A stretch of 64,000 nucleotides of DNA from JABJAG01 sp038137215 (GCA_038137215.1 JAYQBG010000010.1:1-64000), one strand, 5' to 3'. Shown: positions 17,980-27,500, numbered from the stretch's first letter. Numbers and translations: made by a program. The notes: generated by a model not told the origin, from the sequence alone.

Positions 17980-19590
17980 TTAGGCGAAGGAAAACCCGGT
18001 GTAACCAGCCTCCGCCACCGCGTCACACTTCTTCACATAGGTCGGAAATCCGCCGATATAGGGCATGAAGACCCGGGGTTTCCCCTCAACATTGGAGCCG
18101 AGATACCAGGACGAGCAGGTCGCGCGCATCGAGAGGTCGGCGATGTCGTTCACATGGGCAACCCAGTCTTCCTGGGCGCCCGCCTCGGGCTCGACCCGGG
18201 ACAGGCCCGCGTCACGCATATGGGCGAGACAGTCGGTGATCCAGTTCACATGCTGCTCGATGGACGGGATCATGTTGGTCAGCACGGACGGACTGCCCGG
18301 CCCGGTGATGATGAACATGTTCGGAAATTTCGAGATCGCCAGACCGAGATAGGCGCGCGGCCCATCCTCCCAGAGGTCGCGCAGTGCGACATCGTCCACA
18401 CCCCGGATATCGATCCGCTTGAGGGCGCCGGTCATAGCATCGAAGCCGGTCGCCAGAACAAGGGAATCCGCCGCATAGACTGTGTCACCGACGCGAACGC
18501 CATCGGGGGTGATTTCTTCGATCGGCGTCTCGCTGACATCCACCAGAGAGACATTCTCGCGGTTGTAGGTCTCGTAGTAGTCGGTCCCCACACACAATCG
18601 CTTGCACATGAAAAGCTGTTTCGGGGCGAGCAGTTCCGCGGTCTCGGGATCGTCCACGATTCCCCGGATCTTGTTGCGAATAAACTCGGATGCGGTTTCG
18701 TTGGCCGCTTCGCTGGTCATGAAATCGGCATAGGCCGCCATGAAGGCCAGCCCGCCATACTGCCAGCGGGATTCATACTCACGGTTGCGTTCTTCTTCGG
18801 ACACCGCCATCGCCGAAGCACCGCCACCGGGGAAATAGTTCCCCGAAAAGGACGCCGCGGCCCTGGCCCGCAGTTCGGAATAGTTCGCCTTGATTTCGGA
18901 AACTTCATCCGCCGCCATCGGCCGGTTCCGCGCCGGGATCACGTAGTTGGCCGTGCGCTGAAACACTGTGAGCTGGTCGGCCTCTTGGGCAATCATGGGG
19001 ATCGACTGCACACCTGATGAGCCGGTGCCAATCACCGCCACCCGCTGTCCGGCGAAATCGACACCCTTCTCGGGCCAGTGCACAGTGTGGAATTTCGGTC
19101 CATCAAACGAGTCGAGGCCCTTAAAGTCCGGCGTGTTGGGCGCCGACAGACAGCCCGTCGCCATGATGCAGTACCGGGCCGTCAGCCGGTCTCCCCCGGC
19201 TGTTTCGACGCTCCACTGCCCCGCAGCTTCGTTCCAGACCATACCCGCGACGGGACAATCGAACTCGATGTCACGCCAGAGATCGAACCGGTCCGCGACA
19301 TGTTTCGCGTAGGCCAGAATTTCAGGCTGGGACGGATAGCGCTCTGTCCAGTCCCAGTCCTGCTGCAGCTCATCGGAGAACTGATAGGAATAGAACATGG
19401 TTTCGGTATCGACCCGCGCGCCCGGATACCGGTTCCAGTACCAGGTACCGCCGACACTGCTGCCGGCTTCCAGCACCCGCGCACGCATTCCCAGTCCACG
19501 CAGCCGGTGAAGCATGTACATGCCGGCGAAGCCAGCACCGACCACAATGGCGTCGAAGTCTTGCCGTGTGTTGTCGTTGGCCGTGCTCAT
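17980..19590 (-). CDS. Baeyer-Villiger monooxygenase (flavin-containing)
   Basis: A 536-residue FAD/NADPH monooxygenase that inserts one oxygen next to a ketone, giving an ester or lactone. The FAD motif GAGFAG is at residues 18-23. The type I BVMO fingerprint FxGxxxHTxxWP is perfectly matched (FDGPKFHTVHWP, about residues 160-172). A second dinucleotide motif, GTGSSGVQ, follows. The length fits cyclohexanone-monooxygenase-type enzymes. It is 8 bases downstream of the ketopantoate-reductase-like gene, which implies co-transcription. The FAH hydrolase and several alpha/beta hydrolases nearby could process products. The ketone substrate is unknown. Confidence 0.93.
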   Translation of the reverse strand: MSTANDNTRQDFDAIVVGAGFAGMYMLHRLRGLGMRARVLEAGSSVGGTWYWNRYPGARVDTETMFYSYQFSDELQQDWDWTERYPSQPEILAYAKHVADRFDLWRDIEFDCPVAGMVWNEAAGQWSVETAGGDRLTARYCIMATGCLSAPNTPDFKGLDSFDGPKFHTVHWPEKGVDFAGQRVAVIGTGSSGVQSIPMIAQEADQLTVFQRTANYVIPARNRPMAADEVSEIKANYSELRARAAASFSGNYFPGGGASAMAVSEEERNREYESRWQYGGLAFMAAYADFMTSEAANETASEFIRNKIRGIVDDPETAELLAPKQLFMCKRLCVGTDYYETYNRENVSLVDVSETPIEEITPDGVRVGDTVYAADSLVLATGFDAMTGALKRIDIRGVDDVALRDLWEDGPRAYLGLAISKFPNMFIITGPGSPSVLTNMIPSIEQHVNWITDCLAHMRDAGLSRVEPEAGAQEDWVAHVNDIADLSMRATCSSWYLGSNVEGKPRVFMPYIGGFPTYVKKCDAVAEAGYTGFSFA

Positions 19591-19598
19591 GGTCTGCC

Positions 19599-20624
19599 TC
19601 AGGCGCGTGCCATATCCATGGCCAGATCAAGGTTCGATGGATCGGGCTGTAATTCACCGGCCTGAATCTGCCGGGTGATCTCGGTGATGGCCGCGTTCAC
19701 GGGCGCGCGACGGCCGAGTTTGTCGCTTTCCTCCACCACCAGTCCGTTGATCAGGTCGACCTCGCTGTAGCGGCCTTTCAGATGGTCCTGCAAAACACAG
19801 TCCCGCGCGGCCGGACCGATATCGGCGGCCAGCTTGTCGAGCAACTTCTCCAGCAGCCGGTTGGTGTCTTTCACGTCATCCTCGGTCAGACCGAAGATCG
19901 GTTGAATCTCATGACCGATAGACTGGCCCACCGACAGGGCCTCGGTCCCGGCCTGGAGCGCGAAGTCCTTCATCCCCGGCAGCTTCACGGCTTCGTAAAG
20001 TGTCAGTCCCAACATGGCAAAAGGGCCGAGGCACATAGTGTTGACCACCAGCTTCATCCATTTGGCGGCGATGATCTCGGACGAGATCGAAACCTTACCG
20101 GCATGCTGAAGCAATTCCTCGATCTCGGCCTCACGGCCCTCGGTGGACTCATGGATACTGCCCAGACCGAACCAGGTGTGGTCGGGCGGCGTGTTCCGCT
20201 GAACTTCACCCGGCGTAAAAATCTCCGACGACAGCTCGACCACACAACCCAGCGTGCGCGACGGGCCGACGATATCGACGATGTCATCGAGCATCATCGC
20301 GTTCTGAATGCCGATCAGCAAACCGTCGCCCTTCAGATAAGGCTTGATGAGTTCGCAGGCCCAGCGGGTGTCGTAAGCCTTCATCATCAGGAACACCACA
20401 TCGAAGGACCGGTTCAGCGAAGCCAGATCGCTCAGATGATGGGCATCCACCTCCACATGCAACTCGCGCTCAGGCATCCGGATGGTCAGACCTTTCGCGC
20501 GCATGGTTTCCACATGCTCGGCCCATTGATCGATCATCGTGACATCATGCCCGGCGTCTATCAGATCTGCGGAAACGCAGCTTCCATTCGCACCTGTACC
20601 CAGAACGGCGATCTTCTTACTCAT
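19599..20624 (-). CDS. Ketopantoate reductase (PanE/ApbA) family protein
   Basis: A 341-residue NAD(P)-dependent reductase. The Rossmann start is SKKIAVLGTGANGSCVSADL, and the C-terminal PanE-type helical domain includes GALP-like segments and the conserved Lys in AAKWMKLVVN (residue about 195). The ATG at 20624 follows GGGGGAAG. It is directly upstream of the BVMO gene and not near pantothenate genes, so a role in reducing a 2-oxo acid or 3-keto intermediate is more likely than pantoate synthesis. A second paralogue lies at 58213-59199. Confidence 0.8.
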   Translation of the reverse strand: MSKKIAVLGTGANGSCVSADLIDAGHDVTMIDQWAEHVETMRAKGLTIRMPERELHVEVDAHHLSDLASLNRSFDVVFLMMKAYDTRWACELIKPYLKGDGLLIGIQNAMMLDDIVDIVGPSRTLGCVVELSSEIFTPGEVQRNTPPDHTWFGLGSIHESTEGREAEIEELLQHAGKVSISSEIIAAKWMKLVVNTMCLGPFAMLGLTLYEAVKLPGMKDFALQAGTEALSVGQSIGHEIQPIFGLTEDDVKDTNRLLEKLLDKLAADIGPAARDCVLQDHLKGRYSEVDLINGLVVEESDKLGRRAPVNAAITEITRQIQAGELQPDPSNLDLAMDMARA

Positions 20625-20697
20625 AACTTCCCCCTGATCGGGCTTGACGGGCCGTTGCCGATTGCTTGCCGGCAGTTTAGACCGAACGGTGAGCCAT

Positions 20698-20728
20698 AAA
20701 AAAGGGCGCGACCGGATTAGCCGCGCCC
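20698..20728 (-). terminator. Rho-independent terminator after the FAH-family gene
   Basis: Read on the minus strand, GGGCGCG (20728-20722) pairs with CGCGCCC (20710-20704) around an 11-base loop, followed directly by six T (20703-20698). It lies 33 bases beyond the FAH stop and before the ketopantoate-reductase-like start at 20624. It separates the two transcription units. Confidence 0.85.
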
Positions 20729-20760
20729 ATTCCATGTCTCATCCACAGACGGCCTGAGAC

Positions 20761-21690
20761 CTATTCGGCGTATTTGCCGCCGGTCTGCGGTGTGTAGCGG
20801 CCTTCACCGCCACCCGAGGTGTGCTCGAACCGGGTGACACGGTCCCAGGTGCGTTTGAGATCGTCACGCACATTGATCGTCAACCGGCCACAGCCCTCAA
20901 CCTCCAGTTCCACCTTGTCTCCGTCCTGGAACGGGTTCAGTCCGCGGTGGTTGGTGCCAGTGGCAACGATATCGCCAGGCTCCAGCGTGTGGATCGAGCT
21001 CAGCCACTCGATGCAGCGCGGAATCTTGTGCGCCATGTCGTCGGTGTTGAAGTCCTGCATCAGCTGGCCGTTCACCCAGAGTTTCACATCCAGATTCTGC
21101 GGGTCGTCGATCTCGTCCGCCGTCACAATGTAGGGCCCGATCGGTGCGAAGGTGTCGCGGGACTTGGCCTGGAAGAAGACGTTGGTGGGCGGCGGCATGT
21201 CGCGGGCGGATCCGTCGATGAAGTTGAAGTAGCCGAACACGTAATCCATCGCCTCGTCCTGGGAGACATTGGTGGCGCGCTTGCCGATCACCAGGCCCAG
21301 TTCGGCCTCGCCCTCAAAAATCTTGGCCGGAATGTCCGGCAGGACCATCGTATCACCTTCGCCGATGACCCCGTTGCTCGCCTTGTGGAAGGCATTGATC
21401 GGCGAGGGTTCAGGCAGCGTCCCGTTCTCCATGTAGTTCACGGCCATACAATCGATATTGCCGGGCTTGGGCAGCGGCGGACGGATCCGCACATTGGCAA
21501 CGGGGATGCCTTCGCCTTCGGCGGCGGCCTTCTCGATCTTCACGCGATAGTCATCGAAGAGCTCGATCAAACCGGTGATCAGATCATGCGGGCCGGTGTG
21601 AGGAATGTCCTGTACCTGGTCGGACACGTCCACCACCTCGTCACCACGCAGAATGCCAAGCCGAAAGTCATCGAAATAGAGAATTTTCAT
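20761..21690 (-). CDS. Fumarylacetoacetate hydrolase family protein
   Basis: A 309-residue FAH-fold hydrolase/decarboxylase. Metal-ligand motifs are visible in IFEGEAELGLVIGKRA (E-x-E, about residues 125-140) and the downstream Asp/Lys region FIDGSARDMP...QAKSRDTFAPIGPYIV. The C-terminal GDIVATGTNHRG is the canonical family block. Members cleave C-C bonds in 3,5-dioxo acids or decarboxylate catechol-pathway products, with Mg2+, in the cytoplasm. The transcript ends at a clear terminator. It is divergent from an MDR-type reductase. The substrate is unresolved. Confidence 0.9.
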   Translation of the reverse strand: MKILYFDDFRLGILRGDEVVDVSDQVQDIPHTGPHDLITGLIELFDDYRVKIEKAAAEGEGIPVANVRIRPPLPKPGNIDCMAVNYMENGTLPEPSPINAFHKASNGVIGEGDTMVLPDIPAKIFEGEAELGLVIGKRATNVSQDEAMDYVFGYFNFIDGSARDMPPPTNVFFQAKSRDTFAPIGPYIVTADEIDDPQNLDVKLWVNGQLMQDFNTDDMAHKIPRCIEWLSSIHTLEPGDIVATGTNHRGLNPFQDGDKVELEVEGCGRLTINVRDDLKRTWDRVTRFEHTSGGGEGRYTPQTGGKYAE

Positions 21691-21862
21691 CTGGTTCCCC
21701 TAACCCTTCTCAAAAGTGATTTCTCGTTGGGGAGGTTGTAGCAGACCCGCCGCTGCAAATGCGACAGGCATCCATTCACCCCCTCGCCAGCGCCGGGGCG
21801 ATAGGCTAGCTTCGCGCTGAAACGCACTAATCGCATGCCCGAATTCAAAGGACGGAATCCCG

Positions 21863-22795
21863 ATGAAAGCATCTTACATCGAGCAAAACGGCGACCCCGA
21901 GGTCCTGACATATGGTGACCTGCCCGACCCCGTGGCCGAGCCCGGCGAAGTGATCGTCGATATCCATGCCGCCACCGTTAACGCTGCCGACGCAAAGGTC
22001 CGGGCGGGTGGAACCTATGGCGATATCGAAAACTTCCCTTACATCCTCGGGCGCGATTTCTCCGGCGTCGTCAGTGCACTCGGCGAGGGTGTCACGGATT
22101 TCGCGGTCGGCGATGCCGTCTTCGGCGTCTGCGACCGGGGCCAGGAAGGTACCTATTGCGAGAAGATCGCCATGAAGGCCTCGATCATCGCGAAAAAGCC
22201 GGACAACGTGACCCATATCGAGGCCGCCTGTCTGGCCCTGACCGGCCTGACGGCAATCATTTCGGTCGAGGAAACCCTCGAGCTCAAATCCGGTGAGACG
22301 ATCCTGATTCAGGGTGGCGCGGGCGGTGTCGCGGGATTTGCCATCGAGCTCGCCAAGCATCTCGGCGCGCATGTCATCACCACCTGCAGCACCGGCAATG
22401 TGGACTACGTCAAAAGCCTCGGGGCCGACCAGGTGATCGACTACACCAAAGAGGAATTCACTGAAGTTCTGTCCGATGTGGATTGCGTCTTCGAAACCGT
22501 CGGTGGTCCGGTGACGGCGAAATCCTTCGAAGTGGTCAAATCCGGTGGTCGGGTTGCCTCGATCGCCTCGGGCATGCAGGCACCACCTTCGCCGCGCAAC
22601 GATGTGGCCTCCCTGCGCCCCGCCGTGGGACGCGACCGCCCCCATCTGGAGCGGATCATGGAATTGTTCGAAGCCGGTGCGGTGCAGGCGCCGCCGGTCA
22701 AGGTCTTCTCGCTTGAGGAAGCACCGGAAGCGCACCGGATCAGCGAGGGCCGTCACCTGCGGGGCAAGCTCGTCTTCGCCATCAATCAGGACTGA
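21863..22795 (+). CDS. MDR-superfamily NADPH:quinone oxidoreductase-like protein
   Basis: A 310-residue medium-chain dehydrogenase/reductase. The GroES-like N-domain (VNAADAKVRAGGTYG, ILGRDFSGVV) is followed by a Rossmann domain with IQGGAGGVAGFAIELAKHLGA near residue 153. Zinc-binding cysteines of true alcohol dehydrogenases are absent, so it is a quinone-oxidoreductase or enoyl-reductase type. The ending SEGRHLRGKLVFAI is typical. It overlaps the YciI gene by one base (TGATG), giving tight coupling. The 172-base divergent region upstream shows no clear promoter. Confidence 0.88.
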   Translation: MKASYIEQNGDPEVLTYGDLPDPVAEPGEVIVDIHAATVNAADAKVRAGGTYGDIENFPYILGRDFSGVVSALGEGVTDFAVGDAVFGVCDRGQEGTYCEKIAMKASIIAKKPDNVTHIEAACLALTGLTAIISVEETLELKSGETILIQGGAGGVAGFAIELAKHLGAHVITTCSTGNVDYVKSLGADQVIDYTKEEFTEVLSDVDCVFETVGGPVTAKSFEVVKSGGRVASIASGMQAPPSPRNDVASLRPAVGRDRPHLERIMELFEAGAVQAPPVKVFSLEEAPEAHRISEGRHLRGKLVFAINQD

Positions 22796-23109
22796 TGCTC
22801 TACATCATCCATCAGGAAGACGGGCCGGACTCGAAAGCGCTGCGCGCCAAGCACAAGCCGGCCCACTTCGCCTATCTTGAAGAGCATGAGGATATTCTCG
22901 TGCTGGGCGGGGCCATGCTCGCCGACGACTACGAAACGCGCATCGGCAGCGTTCTGATCCTCAACGTCCCGAACAAGGAAGCCGCCGAGCGGTTTTCTAA
23001 GAACGAGCCGCTGCACAAGGCCGGTACGTTTGCCAGCGTGAAGATCACCCGCATGCGACGCGGTCAGTGGAACCCGGACGCCGCCCCAAAAACGCCGGAA
23101 GGCAACTAG
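22795..23109 (+). CDS. YciI family protein
   Basis: A 104-residue ferredoxin-like-fold protein. The start (MLYIIHQEDGPDSKALRAKHKPAHFAYL) contains the family His (H25) and the Asp-containing LADDYETRIGSVLIL block used as the presumed active site. YciI-like proteins include small hydrolases and dehydrochlorinases such as TftG. The coupling with the MDR gene suggests a shared catabolic step. The stop shares CTAG with the convergent glycosyltransferase pseudogene. Confidence 0.85.
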   Translation: MLYIIHQEDGPDSKALRAKHKPAHFAYLEEHEDILVLGGAMLADDYETRIGSVLILNVPNKEAAERFSKNEPLHKAGTFASVKITRMRRGQWNPDAAPKTPEGN

Positions 23110-24416
23110 GCCTCACGCAGCGAATTCTCCGGTGCGGGATCCGGCGAGCCGGAGGCCGGCGAAAACCGTAATGTCAGCGCCTCCAGCGAATACTCGGACA
23201 GCTGCAACTGTCTCGCGGAATCGGCAATCCGCCTGTGCAGTCTTTCATCCTTTGCCAAACGCAGGCAGGCCCCAGCGAATTCATCCGGTGTATCCGCGAT
23301 CAGGAGGTGGCGCTCATGTTCGACGGCCAACCCCTCCGCACCCAGGGTCGTGGACACCACAGGAACACCCCAGGCGAAGGCTTCCAGTATCTTGATCCGC
23401 GTACCACCGCCTACACGCAAGGGCACGATCGTCACCCGCGCACTGCGATAGAGCGGCGCCAGATCCGGCGGGCTGGCCAGTATCGTCACACCCTCCAGCT
23501 GGTCCAGCACGGTGACGGCCGACACCGGTGACGAACCTGCAATGGTGACCCGCGCCAGTTCGGGTGCAAGCCCGCGCAGGCAAGGCAGAACCTCGGTACA
23601 AAAGAACCGAGCGCCCTCCACATTGGGCAGATAGGTCAGGTTTCCAATCAGCAGAAACGGGGCGCTGCCGCCGGCCGTGTCCGGGACCGGGTTCGGTCCG
23701 GTCAGCTCTGACGGACGCCGCACAACATTGGGCAGGGTGTCGAACAGAATATCCGGATGACGTTCGGCCATCCGCGCGGTGTCCCGCGGAGAGGCGGTGA
23801 ACACCATATCGAAGCGCGGCAGCCACCTGTCTTCCCAGGCGGCATGATGACGTGCGGTGGCCAGTTCCATCGATGCGCCATAGGCATCACCGGCCTTGCG
23901 CCGCACCTCGGCAAAACGTTGACTGGCCGTGACATCATCGTCGTAGGCATCCAGCAGCATATTCGGCCGCGGGCTCATTTGTGCAAAGCCGGCCGCCACG
24001 GCGCTCATATAGAGGCGCAGCACAAAGACCGTGTCGAACACCGTATCGGGAAACGCGGCAACCGCTGCCCTTGCCGCCGCCTCGGGCAGGTAGGCCACTG
24101 CCATGGGACGACCGAGAGCTTCAAGCGCTGCAAGCTGGTCCATCCCGGGCTGTTGTCGGGCAAACCGGATATAGGCTGGATCGATCATCTCGCCGTAGGG
24201 GAGCTACGCCCACGCCGCCACGAAAGCGTCGAGTGCGGGCGGAAGTGAGCGGCCTTCAGGTCCGCCAACCGCCAGCACCAGCAGATGCAGATCCCAGTGC
24301 GTGCCAAGCGCTTCCACCAGATTGCCCGCCCGCATGGCCAGTCCATTGCCGCCGGTATCCGGCATCACCGGCGATATGAACAGCAGCCTGCGACGCGATG
24401 CACCTCCATGCGTCAT
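23106..24416 (-). pseudogene. Group 1 glycosyltransferase interrupted by one TAG
   Basis: A single frame from ATG 24416 encodes an N-terminal GT-B domain (RRLLFISPVMPDTGGNGLAMR) and continues through MIDPAYIRFARQQPG to a GT1/GT4 C-domain. That C-domain contains GNLTYLPNVEGARFF and VGGGTRIKILEAFAWGVPVV. The frame is broken only by TAG at 24204-24206 (AAWA*LPYGEM, codon 71). Both sides are needed for activity, so the gene is either a recent pseudogene or carries a base error. The start overlaps the GMC stop by ATGA. The remaining start at 24188 would lack the first beta-alpha unit. Confidence 0.85.
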
Positions 24417-26059
24417 GCATAAATCTCGGGTTCCGGCGGCGTCCGGCCAAGGATCATGTCGGCCGCTTTCTCTGCAATCATGACGGTCGGAGCGTGGGTG
24501 TTTCCGCCCACCAGGCTCGGCATGACGGAGGCATCGACAACGCGCAACGCTTCGACCCCACGAACCGTCAGCGTCTCGTCCACCACGGCCTTGTCGTCAC
24601 CACCCATGCGGCAGGTCCCCACCGGGTGATACACGGTCCCGCCCGTGGCACGGATGAAGGCATCGATATCGGCATCCGTCTTCACCGACGGTTCCGGCCA
24701 GATTTCACCATCGCTCAACCGCGCCAGTGCCGGTTGATGCATCACCTCACGCATCGCCTTGAAGGCTTGACGCATGGTCTCCCGGTCGCGTGCCTCCGAG
24801 AGATAGTTCGGTTGGATCAGCGGCGCCGCGGTGGGGTCGTCGGACCGCAAACGGATATGGCCCCGGCTTTCGGGGCGCAGCTGGCAGACATGGCACATGA
24901 AGGCATCAGGTCGCGTGTGGTCCGCGGAATGACTGGCAAAGGGCCGCCGGATCAGCGACAGCAGGTTCCCGGCGCTGAAATGGAACTGGGCATCGGGTAT
25001 ATCGAGATCGTCCGAAGTGCGGATGAATGCTCCACCCTCCAGTGGAAAGGCCGAGGCCGGACCGGAACGGGTCAGAAACGCCCGGGCGACGGAAAGCGCC
25101 CCCCTCTCCAGACGCACGAGTTCATCGGTCAGCGTTCGGGTGTTGGATGCGTGCACCGTGTGCACACAGAAATGATCCTGGAGATTGCCGCCCACATCGG
25201 CGGCATCCAGGACCGGCGCTATGCCATGGGATGTCAGATCGTCGGCGGGGCCGATCCCCGACAGCATCAAGAGCTGGGGCGAGTTGATGACACCGCCGGA
25301 CAGAATCACCTCCCGGGTGGCACGGGCGGTCCGCGCCTGACCGTCCCGGCTATAGCTCACCCCAACCGCCCGACCGTTCTCGAAAACAACCTGCCGGGTC
25401 AGCGCACCGGTTTGCACCGTCAGGTTGGGGCGTGAAAGGACGGGTTTCAGATAGGCGGCGGCCGCGCTCCAGCGGCGCCCGTTGCGGATGTTGAACTGAT
25501 ACCGCCCGAAGCCTTCCTGCTCGGGCCCGTTGAAGTCCGGGTTCGCCGGGTAACCCGCCTCGGCCCCGGCGGCGACAAACGCATCGAACAGGTCGTGATC
25601 GTGCGCGGCGTTGCCGACATGCAGCGGCCCGTCGCCACCGTGGAAGGCATCGGCACCGCGGACATTGCCCTCGGCACGTTTGAAATAGGGCAGCACATCG
25701 GCAAAGGACCAGCCCGGGACCCCGTGCTGACGCCACAGATCATAGTCGCGGGCATGGCCGCGGATATAGATCATGCCGTTCAGGGAAGACGATCCGCCCA
25801 GGGTCTTGCCGCGCGGCCAGAGGATGCGGCGATTGTCGAGATGTTCCTGGGGTTCGGTCTCGTACTTCCAGTTATAGGTCGCTTTGGGAATGATCTTGCC
25901 ATTGCCGACCGGAATGTGAATCAGGGGATGACGGTCGCGTGGACCGGCCTCCAGAAGCAGAACCCGGATATCGGGATCGGCACTCAGCCGGTTGGCGAGC
26001 ACACAGCCCGCACTCCCGGCTCCCACAACGATGTAGTCGTATTCACCCTCAGACGACAT
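24413..26059 (-). CDS. GMC-family FAD oxidoreductase (choline/alcohol dehydrogenase type)
   Basis: About 548 residues. The N-terminal FAD motif YIVVGAGSAGCVLANRLS, the first GMC signature (GGSSSLNGMIYIRG), the second (SGGVINSPQLLMLSGIGP) and the catalytic His in HPVGTCRMG with NTHAPT at the C-terminus are all present, so it should be active. GMC enzymes oxidise alcohols, choline, sugars or polyethylene glycol. The ATG at 26059 is chosen; in-frame GTG codons at 26065 and 26071 lie closer to an AGGA. Its stop overlaps the glycosyltransferase start by ATGA. Confidence 0.9.
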   Translation of the reverse strand: MSSEGEYDYIVVGAGSAGCVLANRLSADPDIRVLLLEAGPRDRHPLIHIPVGNGKIIPKATYNWKYETEPQEHLDNRRILWPRGKTLGGSSSLNGMIYIRGHARDYDLWRQHGVPGWSFADVLPYFKRAEGNVRGADAFHGGDGPLHVGNAAHDHDLFDAFVAAGAEAGYPANPDFNGPEQEGFGRYQFNIRNGRRWSAAAAYLKPVLSRPNLTVQTGALTRQVVFENGRAVGVSYSRDGQARTARATREVILSGGVINSPQLLMLSGIGPADDLTSHGIAPVLDAADVGGNLQDHFCVHTVHASNTRTLTDELVRLERGALSVARAFLTRSGPASAFPLEGGAFIRTSDDLDIPDAQFHFSAGNLLSLIRRPFASHSADHTRPDAFMCHVCQLRPESRGHIRLRSDDPTAAPLIQPNYLSEARDRETMRQAFKAMREVMHQPALARLSDGEIWPEPSVKTDADIDAFIRATGGTVYHPVGTCRMGGDDKAVVDETLTVRGVEALRVVDASVMPSLVGGNTHAPTVMIAEKAADMILGRTPPEPEIYA

Positions 26060-26071
26060 ATGCACACTCAC

Positions 26072-26316
26072 GATTCCTGTATTGCACGATGCTGCATTGA
26101 CTTTTTGTCCAATCTGACCTTTTTTAGGGCCATCGCCGAGGCGATCCTGGCACCGAGGCCCAGAACAAATTATACAGCGTTTTCAGAATGTTACGCTGAT
26201 TTTGCCCGAAAAATCGAGATCGGGCGACAGATTGTTTTGGCTCCAGCTGGTCCGGAAAGACAAAAATTCATGACGAACGCGGCTTTGGCAAGCGTTCGCA
26301 CAGGGTGGAAGTCGTG
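26072..26316. other. Divergent intergenic region with a hairpin in the leader
   Basis: A comparatively AT-rich 245-base region between the GMC gene and a small zinc-ribbon gene. The only clear structure is CGAACGC (26274-26280) pairing with GCGTTCG (26292-26298) across an 11-base loop, 18 bases before the ATG of the zinc-ribbon gene. It could form in the mRNA leader. No gene was recognised here. Confidence 0.4.
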
Positions 26317-26568
26317 ATGCCGCCGGAAATCGGCGAATCATTTGAAAGGAAACAGGTTGTGAGCGAGACCACTTCACAGATGCAGCACACAAGTGCTGTC
26401 CCGGCAGAGACGATTGATGGCGATCTGGAACAGGTCGGCCGCGCCCGTGCGGATGGCGATGCCCCGCAGGAGCGCCCCTGCATGATGTGCGGCAACAAGT
26501 TCGAAAGCGAAGGCTGGCACAACCGCCTCTGCGGCAGCTGCCGCAAACGTAGTGCGCCTCTCGGCTGA
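26317..26568 (+). CDS. Small CxxC-CxxC zinc-ribbon protein
   Basis: An 83-residue protein of unknown function. A disordered, acidic first half is followed by a compact zinc-ribbon-like unit with C55-x2-C58 and C72-x2-C75 (CMMCGNKFESEGWHNRLCGSC). Such short knuckles usually bind one zinc and contact nucleic acid or protein. The start is uncertain: ATG 26317 is given, but a GTG at 26359 follows AGGAAACAG. It has no coding partner on the same strand. Confidence 0.7.
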   Translation: MPPEIGESFERKQVVSETTSQMQHTSAVPAETIDGDLEQVGRARADGDAPQERPCMMCGNKFESEGWHNRLCGSCRKRSAPLG

Positions 26569-26592
26569 AGCACGGCACCGCCGGTTTCCCGA

Positions 26593-27480
26593 TCAAGCTC
26601 CCGCGATCTTCTTGAAAATAGCCGAGAAATCCAGACCTTCATTGCCTGCCGCCGCAAACGCGTCGTAGAGATCGGTCGCCTGCGTGCCGAGCGGCGTTTC
26701 GCCGCCGGCGGCGACGGCCGCCTCACGTGCGAGCTTTAGATCCTTGAGCATCATCGCCACGGTGAAACCGGCTTCGTAGTCGCGGTTGGCCGGAGATGTC
26801 GGAACGGGTCCGGGCACCGGACAGTAACTTGTCATGGACCAGCACTGGCTTGTCGCGGTCGAGGCAATGTCGAAGAGCTTCTGACGGTCGAGGTCCAGCC
26901 TGTCGGCAAGTGCAAAGCCTTCCGAGACGGAAATCATCTGGATCGCCAGCATGAGGTTGTTACAGACCTTCGCCGCCTGCCCCGCACCGGCCGCGCCGGC
27001 ATGAAAGATATTCTTTCCCATCACCTGAAGGACCGGCTCTGCAAGCGCAAACGCCGTGTCCGTTCCGCCGCACATGAAGGTCAGGGTTCCGGCCTCTGCC
27101 CCACCGACACCGCCGGACACCGGCGCGTCGATCATTTCCAAGCCGCGCTGTTCGGCGTCTCCGATCACCGCACGGGCGGTGGCAATATCGATGGTCGAGC
27201 AGTCGATCAGCAGCGCGCCCTTCTCGACCACGTCCATAACCTTGTCGTCTTCCAGGAAGACCGACCGCACATGCTGTCCGGCCGGCAGCATGGTGATAAC
27301 GATGTCCGCGCCCTCGGCCGCTGCGGCACCGTTGGCCGCCGCCGTGGCCCCTGCCCCGGTGGCGCGTACAACGGCATCCGGAGAAATATCGAAGGCCCGC
27401 ACTTCGTGACCGGCACCCGTCAGGTTGGCCACCATCGGCCCGCCCATATTCCCCAAGCCGATAAATCCGATCTTCGACAT
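26593..27480 (-). CDS. mmsB: 3-hydroxyisobutyrate dehydrogenase
   Basis: A 295-residue beta-hydroxyacid dehydrogenase that oxidises 3-hydroxyisobutyrate to methylmalonate semialdehyde with NAD+. The cofactor motif FIGLGNMGGPM is at residues 6-16, the substrate loop DAPVSGGVGGAEAGTL at 118-133, and the catalytic Lys at K171 with N175 (KVCNN). It is the last gene of a minus-strand operon after the acyl-CoA dehydrogenase and 3-hydroxyisobutyryl-CoA hydrolase, which places it firmly in valine catabolism. The next enzyme, MmsA, is not in the window. Confidence 0.93.
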   Translation of the reverse strand: MSKIGFIGLGNMGGPMVANLTGAGHEVRAFDISPDAVVRATGAGATAAANGAAAAEGADIVITMLPAGQHVRSVFLEDDKVMDVVEKGALLIDCSTIDIATARAVIGDAEQRGLEMIDAPVSGGVGGAEAGTLTFMCGGTDTAFALAEPVLQVMGKNIFHAGAAGAGQAAKVCNNLMLAIQMISVSEGFALADRLDLDRQKLFDIASTATSQCWSMTSYCPVPGPVPTSPANRDYEAGFTVAMMLKDLKLAREAAVAAGGETPLGTQATDLYDAFAAAGNEGLDFSAIFKKIAGA

Positions 27481-27500
27481 CGCGTCCTCCTGCGTTTTTG

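Noticed and set aside
19599..20624. Annotation as panE of pantothenate synthesis
   Set aside because: Two paralogues occur, both inside catabolic pairs and without panB or panC, so the biosynthetic name is not supported.
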